From Actinomycetospora endophytica (GTDB taxonomy: Bacteria; Actinomycetota; Actinomycetes; Mycobacteriales; Pseudonocardiaceae): a stretch of DNA of 64,000 bases. The first letter of the stretch is position 1; the number at the start of each line of letters is the position of its first letter. The notes beneath the pieces are model-generated. The model did not search any database. It was not told the DNA's origin and saw nothing but the letters and a program-made list of their open reading frames with translations. The stretch spans positions 2,140,044 to 2,204,043 of the forward strand of contig NZ_JAJNDB010000001.1 in the NCBI RefSeq assembly GCF_021026375.1. Direction: 5' to 3'. This document shows positions 24,091 through 31,883 of this stretch, in pieces. Both the position numbers and the translations under genes were made by a program.

Positions 24091-25251
24091 GTGAGCGACG
24101 AGGCCCGCATCCGCACCACCCACGTCGGGAGCCTGCCCCGACCGGAGGCCCTGCTCGACCTGCTCGCCGCCCGGCAGCGGGGCGACGCGGTCGCCGGCGA
24201 GGTGCTCGAGACCGCGACCCGGGACCCCGTCGCCGGGATCGTCGCCGCCCAGCGCGAGCACGGGATCGACGTCGTCACCGACGGCGAGATGGGCAAGCTC
24301 GGCTTCTTCAGCTACGTGACCGAGCGCCTCGGCGGGCTCGAGCGCCGGCCGGGCGCCGAGACCGTGTACAGCTTCGCGGCCGAGCAGGAGGCCTTCCCGG
24401 AGTACTACGAGCAGTACTTCGCCCAGGCGATGATGGGCGGGACGGTCGGCGCCGTCGAACCCGTCGTCTGTACCGGGCCGCTGGTCTACCGGGGCGAACA
24501 GGCGCTGCGCCGGGATCTCGACAACCTCGCCGCGGCGGTGGATCCGGCCGGGGCGTTCGTCCCGTCGATCGCCCCGAGCGGCGTCGGCGTGAACGAGTAC
24601 TACGGCTCCGAGGAGGAGTACTTCTTCGCGGTCGCCGACGCGATGTCGGTCGAGTACCGGGCGATCGTCGACGCCGGGTTCACGCTGCAGGTCGACGACC
24701 CGTTCCTCACCGAGATCTACAGCTTCCACGGCTACGACGAGGCGACCCGCACCCGCCGCGGCCGGATGTACGTCGAGGCGGTCAACCACGCGCTGCGCGG
24801 CATCCCGGCGGAGAAGGTCCGCTTCCACACCTGCTACTCGATCAACGAGGGCCCGCGCGTCTTCGACGTCCCGCTCGCCGACGTGATCGACCTCGTGCTC
24901 GCGGTGGACGCGCGCTACCACTCGTTCGAGGCGGCGAACGCCCGCCACGAGCACGAGTACCACCTGTGGGAGACGGTGGCGCTGCCCGAGGACAACGTGC
25001 TGATCCCGGGCGTGATCACACACGCGTCGAACATCGTCGAGCACCCCGAGCTGATCGCGGAGCGCCTCGAGCGGTTCGCGCGGCTGGTCGGACCGGAGCG
25101 GGTGATGGCCGGCGCCGACTGCGGGTTCTCCTCGCAGGCCACCTACCGCCCGGAGGTCCACCCGACGGTGATGTGGGCGAAGTTCGACGCGATGGCGCAG
25201 GGGGCGCGGCTGGCGTCGTCGCGGCTGTTCAGCGGTTCCGCAGCCCGCTGA
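24091..25251 (+). CDS. MetE C-terminal-domain-like methyltransferase
   Basis: A 386-residue zinc methyltransferase-like protein related to the catalytic half of cobalamin-independent methionine synthase and to epoxyalkane:CoM transferase. The start RTTHVGSLPRPEALLDLL, the zinc His-x-Cys in VRFHTCYSINEGP and the third ligand Cys in VMAGADCGFSS are visible, and DVVTDGEMGKLGFFSYV fits the family. These enzymes activate a thiol on zinc. It lacks the N-terminal half of MetE. Divergent from the salicylate operon, so it may handle a methyl or alkyl group in that pathway, but this is speculative. GTG 24091. Confidence 0.82.
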   Translation: MSDEARIRTTHVGSLPRPEALLDLLAARQRGDAVAGEVLETATRDPVAGIVAAQREHGIDVVTDGEMGKLGFFSYVTERLGGLERRPGAETVYSFAAEQEAFPEYYEQYFAQAMMGGTVGAVEPVVCTGPLVYRGEQALRRDLDNLAAAVDPAGAFVPSIAPSGVGVNEYYGSEEEYFFAVADAMSVEYRAIVDAGFTLQVDDPFLTEIYSFHGYDEATRTRRGRMYVEAVNHALRGIPAEKVRFHTCYSINEGPRVFDVPLADVIDLVLAVDARYHSFEAANARHEHEYHLWETVALPEDNVLIPGVITHASNIVEHPELIAERLERFARLVGPERVMAGADCGFSSQATYRPEVHPTVMWAKFDAMAQGARLASSRLFSGSAAR

Positions 25252-25819
25252 GGGCGAGGTCGACGACGGCGGCCGGCCAGGCCGCCGTCGTCGTGTCCCG
25301 GCCGGCGAGGTGGTCGGCGTACAGGGTCCCGACGACGAGGCTGGTCGCCGCCTCGACGTCGAGGTCCGGCTCCAGTTCGCCGCGGCCGACACCGGCGGTG
25401 ATCACGGCCGCGAACAGGGCCCGGCGCGGCAGCAGCGTTGCCTCCCGGACGATCCCGAGGAGCTCGCCCGAGCCGGGCTCGTCGGCGAGGCAGGTGCCCA
25501 GGATGCTCATCGCGCCGACCTCGACGTACTGCTCGCGCATCGCCTCGAGCAGCGCGATCAGGTCGGTGCGGACCTCGCCGACCGGCTCCGGTACCCGGCC
25601 CAGGCGCAGGTGCGCGAGCGCCGCCCCGACGAGCTCGCCCTTGCTCGGCCACCGCGAGTACACCGTCACCTTCGACACGCCCGCGGCCGCGGCGACCCGG
25701 TCCATCGACATCCGCGCCACGCCGTCGGTCGCGAGCAGGCGGACCGTCGCGTCGAGCACGGCCTCGTCCTTGCCGCGGTCCTTGGTGCGGCCGCGGCCGG
25801 GGCGGGGCGCCGGATCCAC
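25229..25819 (-). CDS. TetR family regulator
   Basis: A 196-residue repressor-type protein. Residues 12-60 form the TetR helix-turn-helix: DEAVLDATVRLLATDGVARMSMDRVAAAAGVSKVTVYSRWPSKGELVGAAL. The C-terminal ligand domain has a TetR_C-like segment ending LALSGLRNR. Start GTG 25819 gives the usual short basic lead; longer in-frame starts exist. It overlaps the convergent MetE-like gene by 23 nt and is divergent from the flavin reductase gene, which is its most likely target. Confidence 0.9.
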   Translation of the reverse strand: MDPAPRPGRGRTKDRGKDEAVLDATVRLLATDGVARMSMDRVAAAAGVSKVTVYSRWPSKGELVGAALAHLRLGRVPEPVGEVRTDLIALLEAMREQYVEVGAMSILGTCLADEPGSGELLGIVREATLLPRRALFAAVITAGVGRGELEPDLDVEAATSLVVGTLYADHLAGRDTTTAAWPAAVVDLALSGLRNR

Positions 25820-25939
25820 GCGCGGCAGGATACGGCCGCCGGCGCCGCGGTCCGCTGCGGCGCAGCACACGGTGACGTGGCCGCCGTCATCGGGAACGCC
25901 TAGCGTGCGGAAGGCCCGGGCACGATCGAGGAGGACTTC

Positions 25940-26416
25940 ATGGCGAGCACTGACCCCACGACGATGCGCTCGGTTCTCGGGCACTTCCCGTCGGGGGTCA
26001 CGATCGTCACCGGGGTCGCCGACGGTGAGCCGGCGGGATTCACCTGCCAGTCGTTCGCGTCGCTCTCGCTCGACCCGCCGCTGGTGCTGATCCTGCCGGG
26101 CCGGAACTCGTCGTCGTGGCCGAAGATCGAGGCGACCGGGCAGTTCTGCGTCAACGTGCTCGCCGAGGACCAGGGCGAGCTGTCGACGACGTTCTCGAAG
26201 TCCGGGACCGACAAGTTCGCCGGGGTCGAGTGGACGCCGTCGGGCCTGGGCTCGCCGATCCTGGCCGGCGCGACCGCCTGGATCGACTGCACCCTGCACG
26301 CCTCCCACGACGGCGGCGACCACCTCATCGTCGTCGGCGCCGTGCACGACCTCGCGGCCGACGCCGAGGTCCCCCCGCTGGTCTTCCACCGTGGTGCGTA
26401 CGCGCGGACCTCATAG
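25940..26416 (+). CDS. Flavin reductase (HpaC/HsaB type)
   Basis: A 158-residue flavin reductase-like domain protein that reduces free FMN or FAD with NAD(P)H for a partner monooxygenase. The family pattern is complete: MRSVLGHFPSGVTIVTGVADGEPAGFTCQSFASLSLDPPLVLILPGRNSSSWPKI, FCVNVLAEDQ and HLIVVGAVHDL. ATG 25940 has GAGGAGG upstream; TAGCGT at 25901-25906 is a likely -10 box. No two-component monooxygenase lies beside it, so the partner is unknown. A structured element follows the stop immediately. Confidence 0.9.
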   Translation: MASTDPTTMRSVLGHFPSGVTIVTGVADGEPAGFTCQSFASLSLDPPLVLILPGRNSSSWPKIEATGQFCVNVLAEDQGELSTTFSKSGTDKFAGVEWTPSGLGSPILAGATAWIDCTLHASHDGGDHLIVVGAVHDLAADAEVPPLVFHRGAYARTS

Positions 26417-26490
26417 GTGCGCTGCGCGCCTGTGAGCACTAATTGATGCCCTGGCGTCAATTAGTGCTCACGAGCGGCGGAGCCGCACCT
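26415..26490. terminator. Structured intergenic element, copy 1 (bidirectional terminator)
   Basis: Outer arms AGGTGCG (26415-26421) and CGCACCT (26484-26490) enclose an 18-bp stem GTGAGCACTAATTGATGC (26432-26449), loop CCTG, and its complement (26454-26471) with one G-U pair. It sits between the flavin reductase stop and the convergent DUF3253 stop, overlapping the coding end of the latter. The flanks AGGTGCGCT and CGCGCCTGTGAGCACT recur at 59751-59822 with a different but still paired stem tip. Confidence 0.75.
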
Positions 26491-26730
26491 CCGGAGGCGC
26501 ACCGGGCCCGTCGCCGTCGCCGGATCGACGACCTCGCCCTGCTGGGTCATCTCGATCTCACCCGCATCCACCAGCCGTCGCGCAGCCCGGCGCGCCGGTT
26601 CCATGAGCGGGCGCCAGCCCTGCGGGTCGACCCGCCGCGCCGCCTCCGACGGGCAGATCGTCTTCCCGGCGCCGCGCTGATCGAGCAGATCGGTGATCGC
26701 GGCCGCCAGGTCCGCGTCGACGTCGCTCAC
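26461..26730 (-). CDS. DUF3253 protein
   Basis: An 89-residue winged-helix-like protein of the DUF3253 family: DLAAAITDLLDQRGAGKTICPSEAARRVDPQGWRPLMEPARRAARRLVDAGEIEMTQQGEVVDPATATGPVRLR. Function is unknown; members are small cytosolic proteins in many bacteria. Start GTG 26730. Its first two thirds lie inside the 3' end of the permease reading frame, and its last 30 nt lie inside the intergenic hairpin element, so both ends are unusual. Confidence 0.85.
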   Translation of the reverse strand: MSDVDADLAAAITDLLDQRGAGKTICPSEAARRVDPQGWRPLMEPARRAARRLVDAGEIEMTQQGEVVDPATATGPVRLRRCGSAAREH

Positions 26731-27925
26731 CGGACCGGGATACCCGCCGCGCCACGACGACGACCCCGACGACGAGCGCCGGCACCACCACGACCGGCCC
26801 GCTCTGGGCGAGCACCGCACCGACCGCGACACAGGAGAGCGCCGCGGCGACCCGGGCCCTCCCGACCAGCAGCCGGACCCCGGCGGCGGTGGCCGCGAGG
26901 TAGACGGCCAGGAACATCGTCGTCGGGAAGGCCACCAGGTCGGTGGTGTCGAGCCACCCGAGCCCGGTCAGCGTGAGCATCACGCTGCCGAGCGCGGCCA
27001 CCCCGAGAGGGAGGCCGTACCGACGACGGCGGGCGCCCGCTCCGCTCATGAGCGCCTCGACCATCTCGGCCGCCCCGGTCAGGTACGCGTTGGTCGCGGC
27101 CAAGGTGAGCGCGACGGCGGCGATCCCCGCGGCGACCGCCCCCGCCGGCCCGATCCCCACCCGTAGGAGATCCGCGACGGGGGTCGCGCTCCCGGCCCGC
27201 GGGCCGAGCACGGCGATCGTCGCCCCGGCGGTGGCCAGGTAGACCGCCGAGGTGATCGCGAAGGCGGCCCCGATCACCCGGGGCAGCTGCCGGCCGGGGT
27301 CCCGCAGCCGCGCGGTCATCGGGGCGATCGCCTCCCACCCGACGAACGAGAGCATCAGCACGGCACTCGCCGAGCCGACCGCGGACCACCCGTGCGGGGC
27401 GAACGGTGTCCAACTCGCGCCGCGGGCATGCGGTGCCGAGGCGGTCACCGCGACGACGAGCAGGGTCACCAGCACCCCGACGAGCCCGATCTGGACGGCT
27501 GCGGACGCCCGCGCGCCGCCGATCGTCAGTACGACGACCACGAGCAGCAGCCCGGCCGCGATCTCGACCGTGGTCCCGGGCCCACCACCGGTCAGGGGCG
27601 CCAGGTAGGCCGCGCCGATGAGACACACCACCGGCGCCCCGAGCACCACCCCGCCGAGGAAGCAGGCCGCGACCGCCCGCTCCGCTCCGGGGCCGAACGC
27701 GGCCCCGGCGAAGCCCGCCGCGCCGGACCGGCCCGGGTACCGGCGGCCGAGGGCGCTGAACACCGCCGCGAGCAGGCCGGAGAGGACGAGCAGCCCGAGC
27801 CAGGCGACGAGCGACGCCGGCCCGGCGATCCCGGCCGCCAGTCCCGGCAGCAGGAGCACGCTCGGGCCGAGCAGGGCACCGACGTAGAGGGTCACGGCGC
27901 CGGGGGTCGAGAGGGTCCGTTCCAT
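26558..27925 (-). CDS. APC-superfamily amino acid permease
   Basis: A membrane transporter of up to 455 residues with about 12 hydrophobic helices. The first helix PGAVTLYVGALLGPSVLLLPGLAAGIAGPAS has the glycine-rich unwound segment of APC transporters; SFVGWEAIAPMTARLRDPGRQLPRV matches the conserved loop after helix 6. Probably imports or exports an amino acid. The divergent Lrp regulator (start 28031) supports this. The last membrane helix ends near residue 400; the final 57 codons overlap the DUF3253 gene and read as basic low-complexity sequence, so the true 3' end may be altered by a frameshift that would end at 26727. Confidence 0.85.
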   Translation of the reverse strand: MERTLSTPGAVTLYVGALLGPSVLLLPGLAAGIAGPASLVAWLGLLVLSGLLAAVFSALGRRYPGRSGAAGFAGAAFGPGAERAVAACFLGGVVLGAPVVCLIGAAYLAPLTGGGPGTTVEIAAGLLLVVVVLTIGGARASAAVQIGLVGVLVTLLVVAVTASAPHARGASWTPFAPHGWSAVGSASAVLMLSFVGWEAIAPMTARLRDPGRQLPRVIGAAFAITSAVYLATAGATIAVLGPRAGSATPVADLLRVGIGPAGAVAAGIAAVALTLAATNAYLTGAAEMVEALMSGAGARRRRYGLPLGVAALGSVMLTLTGLGWLDTTDLVAFPTTMFLAVYLAATAAGVRLLVGRARVAAALSCVAVGAVLAQSGPVVVVPALVVGVVVVARRVSRSGERRRRGPGGRDHRSARSARRREDDLPVGGGAAGRPAGLAPAHGTGAPGCATAGGCG

Positions 27926-28017
27926 GCCGAAAGGCTGTCGCGATCGGCCTCGCACGCGCTGCCGACAATGCCGCGCATCCGGGTCCTCGCCGCAACGATC
28001 CATCGCCGCAGCGCCGC

Positions 28018-28023
28018 TAGGCT
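28018..28023 (+). promoter_or_regulatory. -10 box TAGGCT, leaderless Lrp-type promoter
   Basis: TAGGCT ends 7 nt before GTG 28031, the spacing expected for a leaderless transcript. Confidence 0.5.
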
Positions 28024-28030
28024 GCACGTC

Positions 28031-28510
28031 GTGCCGGACGAGCTCTACGACAGGACCGATCGCGCCATCCTGACCATCCTGCAGCGGGAGGGTCGGCTCT
28101 CGAACGTCGAGCTGGCCGAGCGGGTGTCGCTCTCGCCGTCGTCGTGCCTGCGGCGCACCAAGGCGCTCGAGGCGGCGGGCTTCATCGCGGCCTACCGCGC
28201 CGAGCTCGACCGCCGGCGCCTCGGGCTCGGGCTGACCGTGTTCATCTCGCTGCGCGTCGAGCAGCACTCCCGGGCGACCTCGCGGATCATCGAGGACGCG
28301 CTGACCGCCATCCCGGCCGTCGTCGCCTGCCACGTCGTCAGCGGCGAGGCGGACTTCCTCGTCGAGGCCGTGGTGGGCGACCTCGCCGCCTACGAGTCGC
28401 TGCTGCTCGACGACGTGCTCGCCATCGACGCGGTCACCGACGCCCGGTCCACGTTCGCGATCCGCACGGTGCTCTCCCGCGGGCCGCTGCCGGTCGACTC
28501 GGTCCGCTGA
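28031..28510 (+). CDS. Lrp/AsnC family regulator
   Basis: A 159-residue regulator with an N-terminal AsnC helix-turn-helix (YDRTDRAILTILQREGRLSNVELAERVSLSPSSCLRRTKALEAAGFIAAY) and a C-terminal RAM ligand domain (VVACHVVSGEADFLVEAVVGDLAAYESLLLDDVLAIDAVTDARSTFAIRTV). Such proteins sense amino acids. It is divergent from the APC permease and most likely controls it. GTG 28031. Confidence 0.93.
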   Translation: MPDELYDRTDRAILTILQREGRLSNVELAERVSLSPSSCLRRTKALEAAGFIAAYRAELDRRRLGLGLTVFISLRVEQHSRATSRIIEDALTAIPAVVACHVVSGEADFLVEAVVGDLAAYESLLLDDVLAIDAVTDARSTFAIRTVLSRGPLPVDSVR

Positions 28511-28576
28511 GCCCGCTGCCACTTCCGGCCGGGTGGCCCTGGCCGAGCGGGCCGTCGTCGTGGCGTGATCGTCGGC

Positions 28577-29419
28577 ATGCACTCCTTCAGCCAGGTCGAC
28601 GTGTTCACCGACGAGCTCACGGCGGGCAATCCGGTCGCGGTCGTCCACGACGCCGACGACCTCACCGACGCGCAGATGGCCGCCGTCGCGTCCTGGACGA
28701 ACCTGTCCGAGACGACGTTCCTGCTCGCGCCCACCGACCCGGCGGCCGACTACCGGTTGAGGATCTTCACGCCGCGCACCGAGCTCCCGTTCGCCGGGCA
28801 TCCGACCCTCGGCTCGGCGTGCGCCTGGCTCGGGGCCGGGGGAGTCCCGGGTGACGACGACGGCCCGGTGCAGGAGTGCGGCGCCGGGCTCGTCCGGCTG
28901 CGACGACGCGACGGGCGACTGGCCTTCGCCGCGCCGCCGCTGGTCCGCTCCGGGCCCGTCGCCGACGCGGACGTGGGCGCGCTGGCGGCTGCGCTGGGGG
29001 TCGATCGCACGAGGGTGCGCGACGCCGCCTGGGTCGACAACGGCCCGGGATGGGTCGCGCTGTTGCTCCCCGACGCCGCCACCGTGCTCGGGCTCGAGCC
29101 CGACCTGCGCGCCCTCGGGGCGAGCGAGATCAGCCGGGCCGTCGGCGTCGTCGGACCCCATCCGGCGGGTGGCGAGACGCAGTTCGAGGTGCGCGCGTTC
29201 GTGCCGGCGATGGGGGTGGGCGAGGACCCGGTGACCGGGTCGCTCAACGCCGGGCTCGGCCGCTGGCTCGTCGACGCCGGCCACGCACCCCCGACCTACG
29301 TCGCCGCGCAGGGCACCCGGCTGGGACGCCGCGGCCGGGTGCACGTGGAGCACGCCGACGGCGAGGTGTGGGTCGGGGGCGGGACGGTGCCCGGCGTCAC
29401 CGGGACGCTGCGGATGTAG
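28577..29419 (+). CDS. PhzF family protein
   Basis: A 280-residue protein of the PhzF/diaminopimelate epimerase fold. It starts HSFSQVDVFTDELTAGNPVAVV, has the active-site Glu in NLSETTFLL, the conserved RIFTPRTELPFAGHPTLGSA, and the second-half motif GVGEDPVTGSLNAGLGRWL. PhzF itself isomerises a phenazine precursor; most relatives have unknown substrates and no phenazine genes are near. I start at ATG 28577 because homologues begin here; GTG 28565 would add four residues. Confidence 0.88.
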   Translation: MHSFSQVDVFTDELTAGNPVAVVHDADDLTDAQMAAVASWTNLSETTFLLAPTDPAADYRLRIFTPRTELPFAGHPTLGSACAWLGAGGVPGDDDGPVQECGAGLVRLRRRDGRLAFAAPPLVRSGPVADADVGALAAALGVDRTRVRDAAWVDNGPGWVALLLPDAATVLGLEPDLRALGASEISRAVGVVGPHPAGGETQFEVRAFVPAMGVGEDPVTGSLNAGLGRWLVDAGHAPPTYVAAQGTRLGRRGRVHVEHADGEVWVGGGTVPGVTGTLRM

Positions 29420-29476
29420 CGGGGGACCGCGCCGACGGCCTGGCGTCGTGCGCCCGGTCGCGCGGTGGCACGCGGC

Positions 29477-30016
29477 CTACACCCGGTCCGACGCGCGCAG
29501 ACCGTGCACCAGCACCGGGCGCACCGAGCCGTCACCCAGGAGGTGCTCCGGGTCGAGGTACTCCACGACGAACCCGGCGCGCCGGGCGACGGCCCGGCTC
29601 GCGACGTTCTCGGGGGCGATGAGCAGCTCGAGGCGCTCGGCCCGTCCCTCGCCGAACACCCAGGCGACGACGACGCCGAGCGCGTCGGCGGCGTACCCGC
29701 GCCCCCGGGCCCACGGGGCGCCCCAGTAGCCGATCTCGCCGATCCCGTCGCGCACGTGCAGCAGCGCCATGCTCCCGGCGACCGTCCCGGGCTCGTCGAT
29801 CGCCTCGACGCAGAACGAGGCGCCGCCCTCGTCGGCGACGTCGTGGACGTGGTGGGCGAGGAACCAGTCGGCGTCCTCACGGCGGTACGGCGACGGGATC
29901 GTCGTGAATCGCTGGGTGTCCGGGTCCTGGCAGGCGCGGAAGATCGCCTCGGCGTCGTCGGTGTGCCAGGGCCGCAGGCGGGTGCGGGTGCCGAGGAGCA
30001 CGGGCGGGTCGGACAT
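29477..30016 (-). CDS. RimJ/RimL-like GNAT acetyltransferase
   Basis: A 179-residue GNAT acetyltransferase of the ribosomal-protein N-acetyltransferase type: TRTRLRPWHTDDAEAIFRACQDPDTQRFT at the start, IGEIGYWGAPWARGRGYAADALGVVVAWVFGEGRAERLEL around the acetyl-CoA loop, and IAPENVASRAVARRAGFVVEY near the end. Substrate unknown; small metabolites and protein N-termini are both possible. Stands alone. Confidence 0.9.
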   Translation of the reverse strand: MSDPPVLLGTRTRLRPWHTDDAEAIFRACQDPDTQRFTTIPSPYRREDADWFLAHHVHDVADEGGASFCVEAIDEPGTVAGSMALLHVRDGIGEIGYWGAPWARGRGYAADALGVVVAWVFGEGRAERLELLIAPENVASRAVARRAGFVVEYLDPEHLLGDGSVRPVLVHGLRASDRV

Positions 30017-30062
30017 CTCCGCAGGATGGCCCGACCGCGTGGCGGCCGCCTCCCGATATCCG

Positions 30063-30194
30063 GTGGGTGACCATGCCGCGGCGACGGTGTTCTCCGAGCG
30101 CCTCGGCTACGAGCGCTCCGAGGTCACGGTTCTCGGCCGCCGTCTCGGGCGATCCCGGCCGGGCGGGCGGGCCGCGCCGAGATCGCCCTCCTAG
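30063..30194 (+). pseudogene. Possible 3' remnant of a GNAT acetyltransferase gene
   Basis: A 43-codon frame begins DHAAATVFSERLGYERSEVTVLGRRLG, which resembles the last strand and helix of GNAT enzymes (FYERLGF...RRL). Nothing upstream continues the domain because the RimJ-like gene starts at 30016 on the other strand. It is probably a leftover, though the match is short. Confidence 0.25.
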
Positions 30195-30197
30195 GGT
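30192..30197 (+). promoter_or_regulatory. -10 box TAGGGT before esterase gene
   Basis: TAGGGT ends 7 nt before GTG 30205. AGGAG overlaps the interval but is too close to the start to be a normal ribosome site, so the transcript is probably leaderless. Confidence 0.45.
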
Positions 30198-30204
30198 GGT
30201 AGGA

Positions 30205-31320
30205 GTGAAGTTCCCGATCCTGCGCCGTGTGCTCCGGGCGCTCGTCGGGCTCCCGCGGCCCGCCAAGCGCGCCATCGCCGGCCGTCGCGTCGAACGCGAC
30301 GGTCAGGTCCTCGATCTCGACGTCCAGATGATCCTGAAGCTGATCGCCCTGGCCGCGGGACCCGGGGAGGACCCTCCGCTGGTCGACCAGCGGAAGCTCA
30401 CCGACGAGGCGGCGTCCGGGCTCGCGGAGGTCACCCGGGGGGTCACCAGCCGCGCCGTGTCGATCCCGGTCCCCGTCGGCCCGACCCGCGACGTGCCCGG
30501 CGTCCTCGACGCCCGTCTCTACGAGCCCGACGACCTCGCCGGATCGAGTTCCGGGCTGCTGCTGTTCTTCCACGGCGGCGGCTTCGCGCTCGGCAGCGTG
30601 CTCTCCGGCGACCCGCTGTGCCGGGCGCTCGCGCAGCAGGCCGGCGCGCGGGTCCTGTCGGTGGAGTACCGCCTCGCCCCGGAGCACCCGTTCCCGGCCG
30701 GGCTCTCGGACGCCGTCGAGGCGCTGCGTCACGTGGTCGCCCACCGGGAGGAGTACCGGGCTGGGGCGATCGCGGTCGGTGGCGACTCCGCGGGCGCCAA
30801 CCTGGCGCTCACCTCGGCCCACCAGTTGGCCCGACGCGGGGAGCCGACCGCGGAGTTCGTGCTCGCCCTCTACCCGGTCACCGACGCGGGCCGCTCCGGC
30901 GGCTCCCGGGAGCTCTTCGCGGAGGGCTTCGGGCTGCGCACCGTCGACGTCGAGTGGTTCGAGGGCCTCTACCTGCCCGAGGGCCTCGACCCGATCCGCC
31001 CGACGGCGCTGCTCGAGGCCGAGGACCTCGGCGTCATGCCCCCGGCCTACGTCGCGACGGCCGGGTTCGACCCGCTGCGCGACGAGGGCGAGGAACTGGT
31101 CTCGGCGCTGCGCGCGGCCGGGGTCCCGACGGTGGCCCACCGGTTCCCCGGGCTGGTCCACGGCTACGCCGGGTTCGCGGGTCTGGTGCCCGCCGCGCGC
31201 GACGCGGTGCTGGACGCGGCGTCCGCGCTGCGCGCCGGGATCGCGCTGACCGGCACCCCGGCCGAGCGCTCCCACGGCGGCCGGATGGCGAACGAGGGCG
31301 CGGTGGCCGACCGGGCGTGA
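30205..31320 (+). CDS. HSL-family alpha/beta hydrolase (esterase/lipase)
   Basis: A 371-residue esterase of the hormone-sensitive-lipase family. The oxyanion motif is LLFFHGGGFALGS, then VEYRLAPEHPFPAGL, the nucleophile elbow AVGGDSAGANLAL, the acid in VATAGFDPLRDEGEEL and the His in FPGLVHGYAGF. The N-terminal 110 residues form a helical cap. Short acyl esters or lipids are likely substrates. GTG 30205. A small SRPBCC gene follows in the same direction. Confidence 0.92.
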   Translation: MKFPILRRVLRALVGLPRPAKRAIAGRRVERDGQVLDLDVQMILKLIALAAGPGEDPPLVDQRKLTDEAASGLAEVTRGVTSRAVSIPVPVGPTRDVPGVLDARLYEPDDLAGSSSGLLLFFHGGGFALGSVLSGDPLCRALAQQAGARVLSVEYRLAPEHPFPAGLSDAVEALRHVVAHREEYRAGAIAVGGDSAGANLALTSAHQLARRGEPTAEFVLALYPVTDAGRSGGSRELFAEGFGLRTVDVEWFEGLYLPEGLDPIRPTALLEAEDLGVMPPAYVATAGFDPLRDEGEELVSALRAAGVPTVAHRFPGLVHGYAGFAGLVPAARDAVLDAASALRAGIALTGTPAERSHGGRMANEGAVADRA

Positions 31321-31368
31321 CCGGTACGTCACGGGTGACCGGGGCCCCGGTGGGGGTACCTGGTCGTC

Positions 31369-31812
31369 ATGGCGGGACCCGTGAAGGAAACGATCTCCAT
31401 CGCCGCGCCGGTGACGACCGTCATCGGCGTGGTGGCAGATCTCGAGAACACCGATCGCTGGGCGAACGAGGCGAAGTCGGCCGAGGTCGTCACGCGAGAC
31501 GGTGATGGGCGCCCGACCCGGATCGTGGTGACCCTCGGGGCGATCGGGTTCACGAGTGCGTCGACGTTCGACGTGGCCTACACGGACTCCTCGGTGACCC
31601 TGACCTGCGTCGAGGGCCGGCTCATCGCCGAGAGCACGATCTCCTACGAGGCGGCCGAGTCGGGCGCGGGCACCGAGCTGACGATGACCTCGACGATGCA
31701 GGTCACGGTGCCCGTGCCGCAGTGGGGCCTGGAGCGGGCGATGAGCCGCTCGGCTCGCAAGAACCTGGCGTCGGTGAAGGCCGACGCCGAGCGGGCGGTC
31801 GCGTTCGGCTGA
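31369..31812 (+). CDS. SRPBCC (polyketide cyclase/START-like) protein
   Basis: A 147-residue helix-grip protein: VKETISIAAPVTTVIGVVADLENTDRWANEAKSAEVV at the start and the C-terminal helix GLERAMSRSARKNLASVKADAERAV. SRPBCC proteins bind hydrophobic ligands; single-domain forms like this are common in mycobacteria and relatives, function unknown. ATG at 31369; 48 nt after the esterase gene, possibly one transcript. Confidence 0.87.
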   Translation: MAGPVKETISIAAPVTTVIGVVADLENTDRWANEAKSAEVVTRDGDGRPTRIVVTLGAIGFTSASTFDVAYTDSSVTLTCVEGRLIAESTISYEAAESGAGTELTMTSTMQVTVPVPQWGLERAMSRSARKNLASVKADAERAVAFG

Positions 31813-31818
31813 CGCCTC

Positions 31819-31877
31819 GTGCGTGCGTTTCCGTGTCTGAGCACGGCAGAGATGCAGCACGCCGATAGTGCACGCAC
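31819..31877. terminator. Nested hairpins between convergent genes
   Basis: GTGCGTGC (31819-31826) pairs with GCACGCAC (31870-31877); inside, CCGTG (31831-31835) pairs with CACGG (31842-31846). It fills the gap between the SRPBCC gene and the FAD dehydrogenase gene. Confidence 0.5.
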
Positions 31878-31883
31878 ATGCCG

